From Asterias rubens (taxonomy: Eukaryota > Echinodermata > Asteroidea > Forcipulatida > Asteriidae): a stretch of DNA of 64,000 nt. Positions 56,166 to 64,000 of the stretch are shown here, piece by piece. The notes below the pieces were generated by a model, which saw only the letters and a program-made list of their open reading frames with translations, was not told the origin of the DNA and did no database searches. How positions within the stretch are numbered: position 1 is the first letter of the stretch; each line of letters starts with the position of its first letter. The DNA lies in NCBI RefSeq assembly GCF_902459465.1, contig NC_047067.1:18537680-18601679 (forward strand), given 5' to 3'. Both the position numbers and the translations under genes were made by a program.

Positions 56166-57840
56166 TAAGGGAATAAAAGGGTAGCGACGGGTTCTTACGT
56201 GTGATCGGCTCGGGCGAGGGTCTTGAGCGCATGGCAACGACCCTCCAAGGTTTAAACGAACGTTTAAGAACGAGTCACTACTTTTTTATTCCCATTCATA
56301 AATGCCCTTTTGTTAAAAAACATTACAAAAATACAATTACAGACACTTTGACCGTTTAAAATTTGAGGTTTGAAATATTTTTTTCAAAACCTTTGTGGAG
56401 AGTCTGTTGCGCGTGGGTTGTGTGTACGCGCGCAAGCTTAGAAATAGATTACGTGCGCGCACTGCCACGTAGAAGTAGATTACGCGCTGTTGCTAGCTAA
56501 TAGCTATGAATTGCATTCTGCGTGATAATCTTGCGCGTCTGACACGCAGAAGCCAGCCAGTTATAAACGCTGGTCATTATCAACCATTTAAACACCCCCA
56601 CGTGACGAGCTCTCCACCAATAGGAGTAGAGAAACTGTCTGGGGTATTTATGAATGCTTTTCATAGTATCATTGTGTTATTAACATCTCAAAACCTTTGA
56701 ATGCATCTCTAGTAGAAAGTAATTAGTGACAGAAACCTGCATTATGTGACATTCAAGGGATGTGCCCTGTAACCCTGCAGTGAACATGTGAATTAAACAT
56801 GGCAGGAGATTTAAGTTTGTAGCAAGTGATGGTCTTTTGCCATTGTTCAACAGTGGCTGTCAATCTTTAGCTTCCATGGAATTGCAACAAAATGTTGCTA
56901 AACACACTTGCTTGGCAAACAAATTACTTCTCACAAACTGTTGTTTAAAATGTTCGTTACATTTTCACACAAAAAAAGGTTTTTGGGATAAATAACTTTG
57001 AGTGAGCAATGAATGCTCACCCATAATAGGACCTTGGTCAGACAATTTTCTCACAAGAAAAAGGTTTAAGTTCAAAACAATTTCGAAGTTGGAAGCACTT
57101 TCTATTATTACGACAGATTTCTGTTAAATGCATAGAGCTATATATATATTGATGTGACTAGAGAGCTAACGCCCCATTATACACGCAATACAGTTTTGAA
57201 GCCGTGTGGGAGCATCAATGTTTATGTACAAACGAAAACAAAAGCTTGATATTTTTGTACGGCAATTGTACGGCTATTTGCATGATAGTGCATTATTTTG
57301 TTATTTTCTATGTGTCATCGAACCAAAAGGTGCAGCAAATGTAAACTCACAATCTGCTGATGAGCGTCCAAACTGCGAGCGTCATTTGCGTCATATTTAA
57401 AAGGCACGTATACTTTTTAAAGTTTTCGTAGCGCAGACAGACGCGAATGGGCAGTCGCGTACGAAAGCGCACACGCCGAATGTAAAAAAAAACGCGCCAA
57501 TGTGAATTAAAATCGTTTCGTAGTCATGCAACACATCAAACATGTCTGTGCCCAGGGTGGCTTCAAAACACAGAGCAAGTTAGCGCTATATAAATGTAGT
57601 TTATTATTATTATTATTATTATTATTAGTCAATATATACATGTATTATAGCTCTATGGTTAAACGCAACCTTTAAATTTGTTTTTTATGTGATTATTTGA
57701 CATTAATATGTGGAACTCAGTTTTGTAACTGCGATGGATTTTTTCAATAAACCTGTTTTATATTAAATTGAATTAATTTTTCAACTTGAATTTGCATTGC
57801 ATTGATTAAGATTGTTCCTCTTTACATGCTTTATTCTTGA
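56166..57840. other. Intergenic, no gene recognised
   Basis: A GC-richer stretch with many CGCG words lies at 56400-56550. A (TTA)n microsatellite is at 57600-57626, preceded by AGCGCTATATAAATG, a common SINE end. ORFs show no motifs. Confidence 0.4.
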
Positions 57841-57849
57841 CCTATGCTT

Positions 57850-58150
57850 CTAATAGCATTGTGTAGGATTCTGGCCCTATGCTTCAGCATTGAGTAGGAT
57901 TCTGGCCCTATGCTTCAGCATTGTGTAGGATTCTGGCCGTAAGCTTCATCACTGTGTAGGCTTCTGGCCCTTTGCTTCAGCATTGTGTAGGATTCTTCCC
58001 CTACATGCTTTAGCACTGTGTAGGATTCTGGCCCTATGCTTCAGCATGTAGGATTCTTCCCCTATGCTTTAGCACTGTGTAGGATTCTTCCCCTATTGCT
58101 TTAACACTGTGTAGGATTCTGGCCCTATGCTTTAGCATTGAGTAGCATCC
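57850..58150. repeat. Tandem array of ~30-bp units
   Basis: About ten copies of TGTGTAGGATTCTGGCCCTA / TGCTTCAGCAT with variants (TTCTTCCCCTA). No function is evident. Confidence 0.8.
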
Positions 58151-59583
58151 TCTAACACTTTCGTCATAAAAACTCTGCATGCTATTCTGCAAACGCATTA
58201 TAATGATCCATGATTAACAAGGCAGAGGGCGCCCTATCTAGCCCTCCGTTGGTTTTAGCAATCATTGGTTTTGTACAGTAGTATATGGAGTAGAGCAGAA
58301 AGCACAGAGGTCAATGAGTAGAGTAGAGTAGAATCCTACACCGCCTGTGTGGTAAAATTTGTGTACGCATATCTAGCTATATTTTAGACATGTATCCAGC
58401 CTTCAAGTTGTACACTCGACGGCAGGGTAGATTTACTGTGGAGAGCGCCAGACTACCAACCGTCTAATTGGAAGCGCGCCGCACCTGTTTGACATTTTGT
58501 GCATTGTTTTTAATTACTGAGTGATATTTTGACGCAACATCAAGTTTGTACATCTGCTGTTGTTGTTATACATTTGGTGAGGTTTATTGTGATTGTTTAT
58601 GAGGCGTTGTTGTATTTCATCCATTGGTTTCATCAATCGTAATTTTTCATTGAAAATTGAAGAAGTAGTGCGGTATTTATGCAGCAGTTTTGGGGTGGTG
58701 GTGTTTGACAGTTTGTTACTTGTAACATGGAGCAATACTTGTTGTAGTTTCATGGAGGAATTTTCTTCCATGAAATGTCAACATTTGTACAACTGAACGA
58801 AGCTTTTGGTTTATACACAAGCGGGGGAGAATGTCGTTGCAAAACAATGTAATCCATGGCAGCAGTTTTTGTTTACAGTTATAAATTAATAAATAAAGTA
58901 TGTCGTATGATGATGAGTTAGATTATTTATAGTTAGACTTTAACTTTTTGGGGGTGGGGGTAACTAATTTGCTTAATTTAATTTTTAAAACTTATTTCAA
59001 AATTCATTATAGTTTAAAATTGGAATTAAATAACAAAATATTACACTATCAATGATTGTTAAACTGTATTTCTACCGTCGCAAACTTTAAAAGACAATAT
59101 AGATTTTGACAAAAAGAAAGCAAAAAAATTTCATTCAATTTGGCTAACATTTTTGCATTCTATGATTGCTATTTAAATACAAAAGAGCTAGTCTTCCTAA
59201 AAAACAATGTTGAAGTTTTCCTTTAAAGTAGTTGCGTGCTTTAATCCTATAAGCTCCAGTCTATCCTCTGGATGGTCGCAAACTAGAGGTTTGATCGAAA
59301 TTACCTTTTAAAGGAGCTGTGAGGTTATCTAAAAATAGGAATACTGTCATAATTATTGATAAGGCTGGATGTTAGAGTAGGGCATGTTAAACAATAAACC
59401 AGAGGATGAAGTTGGTTTATATCCTGCTCTAGTCAAATTGTCTTCGTTAAACCCAAAATTATTTAAAGTTTATCCAATCAGTTTTTTTAACTTGTTGATA
59501 ATGTTTATTTTTGTTGCTCAATTCAGGTTGATACCAGCTTTTACATAATTCACAAAAAGACGCAAAAGTAATCAACGCAAATC
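58151..59583. other. Upstream region of the LRR gene
   Basis: The minus ORF at 58514-58771 is low-complexity (Asn/Gln-rich) and unsupported. The acceptor-like GCTCAATTCAG at about 59526 suggests that the LRR coding exon has an upstream untranslated exon. Otherwise nothing is recognised. Confidence 0.35.
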
Positions 59584-60234
59584 ATGTTCAGAGGAAAGAT
59601 GAAACTGAACTTTGAGCAGCAGCTCAATAAAGACGGGAATCTTGGCCCCGCCCTGGTGATGGAAGGAGAAGACCTGGACGAGATTCCATTGATCCCGAAC
59701 AGTCAGAGCCATCGCCTGATCGGTATCAACGTCAGTCAGAATCAAATCAGCGAGCTACCGACGCAGCTCAAGGATTTCAAGAAGCTGGAATTCCTTACGT
59801 TGACAAATAATTTATTCACTGCGCTGCCTCCTTTTCTCGGACAGTTGTCAAGCCTTCGTATTCTGAACCTGAGTAATAATCAACTCTCCTCTCTCCCGGA
59901 GGAGATGGAAGATCTTGATGAGCTCCAGGAACTTTTCTTAGATAACAACAAATTTGACGTCGTCCCGTCTGCTCTGTTCAAGATGCCTTGGTTGAAGGAG
60001 CTTTACATGCAGCACAATAACCTGGAAGAGATACCTGCGGCCATGAGCAAGATGACGGGACTGAAAGTCCTTATCATGGACTACAACAAGATCACAGCGG
60101 TGCCACCAGAGGTCGGGATGATGGAACTGGACGAGTTGTACGTTCAACACAACAAAATCGAGACTGTTCCAGAAGAAGTGAAAATAAAGAAATTCAAGCT
60201 GCTGGACAACCCGGTGGATCCAAGCGGGCTGTAA
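59584..60234 (+). CDS. Leucine-rich-repeat protein, 216 aa, single coding exon
   Basis: The protein starts MFRGKMKLNFEQQLNKDGNL and has about six to seven 22-24-residue LRRs between residues ~45 and 205: LIGINVSQNQISELP, LEFLTLTNNLFTALP, LRILNLSNNQLSSLP, LQELFLDNNKFDVVP, LKELYMQHNNLEEIP, LKVLIMDYNKITAVP and LDELYVQHNKIETVP. The LxxLxxLxLxxNxLxxLP pattern is the SHOC2/PIRL-like class of intracellular LRR proteins, which act as protein-binding scaffolds. There is no signal peptide or membrane segment. Base composition is GC-richer than its surroundings, as expected for real coding sequence. The start is the first in-frame ATG after a candidate acceptor. The specific orthologue is not recognised. 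Confidence 0.85.
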   Translation: MFRGKMKLNFEQQLNKDGNLGPALVMEGEDLDEIPLIPNSQSHRLIGINVSQNQISELPTQLKDFKKLEFLTLTNNLFTALPPFLGQLSSLRILNLSNNQLSSLPEEMEDLDELQELFLDNNKFDVVPSALFKMPWLKELYMQHNNLEEIPAAMSKMTGLKVLIMDYNKITAVPPEVGMMELDELYVQHNKIETVPEEVKIKKFKLLDNPVDPSGL

Positions 60235-62330
60235 ACTTAAATGGAATTTCGGTTTTTTTTTTTTAGATGGTGCCTTTAAAAAAAAAGGAAACGATTCAGT
60301 ACTTATTGAAAAATTTGAGATTGGTAATACTCATTACTGCCCTTAAAGGTAGGGTCATAGTGTGGTTGCCTACAATACTCCTTCTTATTAAAAGGAATTT
60401 TTTTCTCATTTTCATTTGTTCGTTTGTTTTGAAAGCCAGATATTGTTTCAAATGGATCCTTTTAGCAAACCAGCGTGCTACTAATCTTTTGAAGAAATTG
60501 CTAACTTAATAGTGCCGGGATTAATATTTTGAATATTTTATGAGTTATGAATACAACAAATCAATATATCAGATGTGGCTAGGTTTCTTGAGTCGCCTCT
60601 GAAATGATGTCCTTGGGCAACAGGAAAAGCTATAATCATCTTGAGCGATAGAACGTGTCTGTTGCTTCTGTATGTACAATGTATGATGAATTTATCAGCG
60701 CTGACCATCAAACAAGACCAATTGGACTCAAGTAATATCATTCTGTATCCCTAGCAGTAAATTAACATACCATATTATACTTGGATACATACATGTAGCA
60801 TTACAAATGACACAGTCATAATGACTTTTAAATGTAGCGTTGGAAATTGGAAAAGACAATGTCATTCCCAGACTGAGAACAGCTAATGTGACAAAAAAAG
60901 ACCAAGCATACAACTGCATGTAAAAAAATTGCGGCACTCAGCAAGTCACAGTAAGGTTTAAGCCAGCTGGCGAAAACTATGAAAGACTTGACAACAGAAG
61001 TGAAGAAACGAAACAAGCTCAAACAGAACAATAAAATTGTTTCACCTGACTGTTTTTCCTCAATCGGACTATTGTTTGTTTTACCCTTCACATGATTCTG
61101 AATAAAATGAATGACCAGTTTAAAATGTAAGAGCAAGTGATTTGTGATACTTATCTTAGGCCATTAAAGTGGTGGTTGGTTGTTGTCCAGAAATGTATGT
61201 GCTTAGTAGACATAATTGCACCCTTTTATATAAAGTTGTAAATTAGCACTCGCATCTTTCAGCATCTTTGTCTTTCACTGGAAATGCGGCTCGTTGTTAA
61301 TTTATCATTAGGCCTATGACTTGAATCTGTAATTTATCTGGCACTTTTGACAGTCAATGTGAAATTCTAGAGGGTGAGTTTTAGGTAGCACTGTGACATG
61401 TGTTTTGACAACTCGACATTGCATCAGAGTTCTCTGATTTTTCTCAGGTTACTTAGCTAATTTGTTTGCTTATAAATGTAAAGGCCTTGTCACACAGGGC
61501 AACTTTTCAGGCAACTTTGAGGCAACTAGTTGAATGCAAGAAGCAGCACAAGATACATTATTGTAGCTGTAACTCACGACACAACGAGAAACCTGAAATG
61601 TGAATGGATTTTCTTGGTTGCCTGTAAATTGCCTTGTGTGACATGTAATAAAGAGCCACAGTAGAGCCTGGACTTCCCGCAGGCACAAATTGTGCACAGC
61701 TTAATTGAAGAAAGTACTTTCCCTTTTTTATTGAGATGGTACTGTTTAGTTTTGAACAACTGTTGAAGACCATAATGAACTTTGTTTACAATAAGTGTGA
61801 CCTAGCTTGTACATTCTTTCAGTATTCTGGCAGGCACAATACTACATAGTCCTATGGGAAAGTTGAAATTGTGTGTCATAATTTCCACACAAATGGAAGA
61901 ACTATGAAATTAAAAGCTGGACAAGTTTTGAGGTGCACCCCCTTTCATCATATCAAAAGTTGACAAGAAAAACACAGTGCAATCTCCATAAAATATAAGA
62001 TTTTATGATTTCTTCCATTAGGCTGTGTACAAATCCTGCCTGCAGGAAGTCCAGGCTCTGTGGCTCTTTTGTAAACACATGATGTCACAAGTCACATCGT
62101 CTAAAAGTAAGGGGACACATCTCAAAACTTCAGCTGTAGTACTTTTATAACTCTTGAATTCATGTGGAAATTATGACACAAAATGTACGAACACCAGTGT
62201 AGGGGCCACACTTGACTGCCAGAAAAGGCCCTGGAATGTTTAAGGTAATTCTTTTTGTTAAGAAAGGTTACAAGGTCTATACTTGTTAAATACATCACTG
62301 CTTCATAATTGCTTATTACTGACTTGTATA
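60235..62330. other. LRR gene 3' flank, with a foldback
   Basis: AATAAA at about 61031 and 61102 could serve the LRR transcript. The foldback TTGTCACACAGGGCAAC (about 61485) against GTTGCCTGTAAATTGCCTTG and GTGTGACAT (about 61617-61646) spans ~165 bp. No other gene is seen. Confidence 0.4.
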
Positions 62331-62334
62331 CCAG

Positions 62335-62500
62335 GCAATCTGGATAGTCTATTTGGTTAGACACTGCTCTAGAATTGCAAGGGTCGTGGGTTCGAATCCC
62401 ACCCGATTAATATGCCTGTGATATTTTTTTCACAAGACTCGGGAAAGTACTGAGTATACAGTGCTAACACATCGGTGTATGGGTAAAAACCAAAATTAAT
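62335..62500 (+). repeat. tRNA-derived SINE
   Basis: TAGTCTATTTGGTTAGACAC (A-box region) and GTGGGTTCGAATCCCACCC (B box) are followed by a CTCGGGAAAGTACTGAG body and CATCGGTGTATGGGTAAAA. It is the same family as the fragments at 31.8-32.1 kb. Confidence 0.7.
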
Positions 62501-63526
62501 GTTGTATAATAATGATATAGTTTTGACTAACAGGACCGTAAGACAAATTTGAAGGAAATTTATTATTTAGAACCATTGATATATTATTTTTTTAACTTGC
62601 ATTAAATTTGTAAGCGAATTATTGAACACTTGGAAAGATGTGTAGTTCTGGATCAACGCATTGAATTCAAAGGCTAGATTCACGTGCACAGTATGTATAA
62701 ATTGTGAATTATTTTGAGTTTTATTTTAAAATCGATTTGACCATTCGGGGAAAATCCCGAAATGATTCATATTTGAAGTCCCACCTCACGGAAATTATGA
62801 AGAACTATTATTTTGTTTTATACAGTAGTACTATGAGAAAATGGATAATCATAACTAGACTTGTTTTCAACAGCAACCTTTTTCTGTCTTCTTTCTTTTT
62901 AAATTTTTATTTTTTATTTGATAAACATTTCTAAACTATGGCGGCTTTAAAGGGACATTGGGAGACAAAAAAAAGAAAGTCAAGTGAAGTTATAAATATC
63001 ATAATTATAACTTTTTAAAAGTGGCTATTTATTGCTTTCTCGGACTTTCTTTTTTTTTCTTGCTGTGCTGAATTTTTCGCACGGTTTTGCCTTAATATTA
63101 TTTTGGTCTTGTGTTGTTGTAGATTTAAAACAGGGAAACCTTAGTTTGGAACCTAAGGGTTTTTGTAGTACTGTAATTTGTAACTTATTTATGGTAGAAC
63201 TTCATGCAGTAATCAGTACAAATCTTGACATAAACTTGAGTATTTATCATAAGAAAGTCAGTTGAAAATGTCACTATATTACCATCTTTTGTCTGTTATC
63301 ATGATGATGTTTCTTACATCTTAAAAATTTTTCATATTTTTACATGAGATTTAGTTCTACTTCAAAGGGAGTCGCGGCAATTCATAAAGACTCTCATTTG
63401 CACCGTGTCGATTGGAAGAAAACAAATTCTCTTCAATTTCCTTTCAAAATCTTTGTTTTCCAACCACCTGGGTCTATTGTATTAAAATCATCATTTAGCT
63501 TGAATAGCAGGTAAACTAAAATGAGC
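62501..63526. other. Intergenic, no gene recognised
   Basis: AT-rich sequence; the ORFs at 62704 and 63032 are low-complexity and hydrophobic by composition. I see nothing else. Confidence 0.4.
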
Positions 63527-63808
63527 TAGGCCCAATTTCATAAAGCATAAGCTTAAAAACCTGCTAAGCACAGAACAATTTTGATTAACGAGACTGGTCA
63601 CCAGCCAACATTCCCTAAAGTTTAGTTGCAACTGGTGCCCACTCATTTTTTGCCTAGCAAATACATTGCTAAGTAGTATTTTCTGTTTTGTTTCATAGAG
63701 CCATACAATGTCCCAAGTACTGTCTGCAACTGGTATCCTTTTTTTTATTTTCGCTTACAAGCTAAAACGGTGTTATGAACTATATTCTCTATGAAATTAG
63801 GCCCAGGT
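63527..63808. repeat. Family D MITE
   Basis: It runs from TAGGCCCAATTTCATAAAGC to CTATGAAATTAGGCCCAG, with inner inverted CTGCTAAGCA/TTGCTAAGTA motifs. A tRNA-like B box (GGGTTTGAATCC) follows at about 63863. Confidence 0.65.
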
Positions 63809-64000
63809 AACCAGTCATACATGTAGGAAATGTACATTACAGAGAACAATCACAAGGTTGTGGGTTTGAATCCGGCCTAGCTTACTGCTGATTTCACAAT
63901 GACTAGAATTTAAGTATTGTCATCTAGCCACTGAATCTCTATACAGATCATAATTTGGGTACCTTGTACTTTTACTCAGTAACTGTGCTTCAAAGCTTTT

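Noticed and set aside
58514-58771. 85-codon Asn/Gln-rich minus ORF
   Set aside because: It is low-complexity sequence upstream of the LRR gene with no conserved pattern or splice context.

Overview
This is nuclear DNA from an animal. Genes are split by GT-AG introns, the background is AT-rich, and every intergenic gap is filled with palindromic MITE-like elements, tRNA-derived SINEs, non-LTR retrotransposon ends and satellite arrays. Protein similarity and repeat style suggest an invertebrate deuterostome, most likely an echinoderm and possibly a sea star. That placement is inference, since nothing in the window is diagnostic.

Layout. (1) 1.45-14.36 kb, minus strand: a complete 14-exon NOP58 gene, a core protein of C/D box snoRNPs. 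(2) Its introns carry at least eleven C/D-box snoRNA candidates: eight copies of one ~73-nt family, two SNORD16-like copies and one SNORD11-like copy. (3) 15.87-20.59 kb, plus strand: a complete 6-exon JMJD4 gene (2-oxoglutarate oxygenase), head to head with NOP58. (4) 23.1-24.7 kb: two non-LTR retrotransposon 3' ends. (5) 25.5-29.5 kb, plus: part of a TPR-protein gene with a tandem array of seven copies of one exon. (6) 32.2-40.2 kb, plus: a Hikeshi (OPI10-like) gene whose last three exons are clear; exon 2 is duplicated upstream and the intact copy has a one-base frameshift in a T run. A small unknown gene (33.78 kb) lies in its first visible intron. (7) 43.83-48.82 kb: about 15 monomers of a ~324-bp satellite. 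(8) 50.2-51.8 kb: a tandem array of nine tRNA-Gln-like units. (9) 59.58-60.23 kb, plus: a single-exon leucine-rich-repeat protein.

How the genes relate. NOP58 and its intronic RNAs form one functional unit, because splicing the pre-mRNA that makes a snoRNP core protein would also release the guide RNAs that protein binds. Guide regions can be read for 18S rRNA (SNORD16-like and SNORD11-like) and, more tentatively, the 28S A-loop (the eight-copy family). JMJD4 acts on the translation termination factor eRF1 and Hikeshi imports Hsp70 into the nucleus. The other genes show no link to one another.

Exon boundaries were read by eye from splice signals and reading-phase arithmetic. rRNA matches rely on remembered rRNA sequence and need checking.
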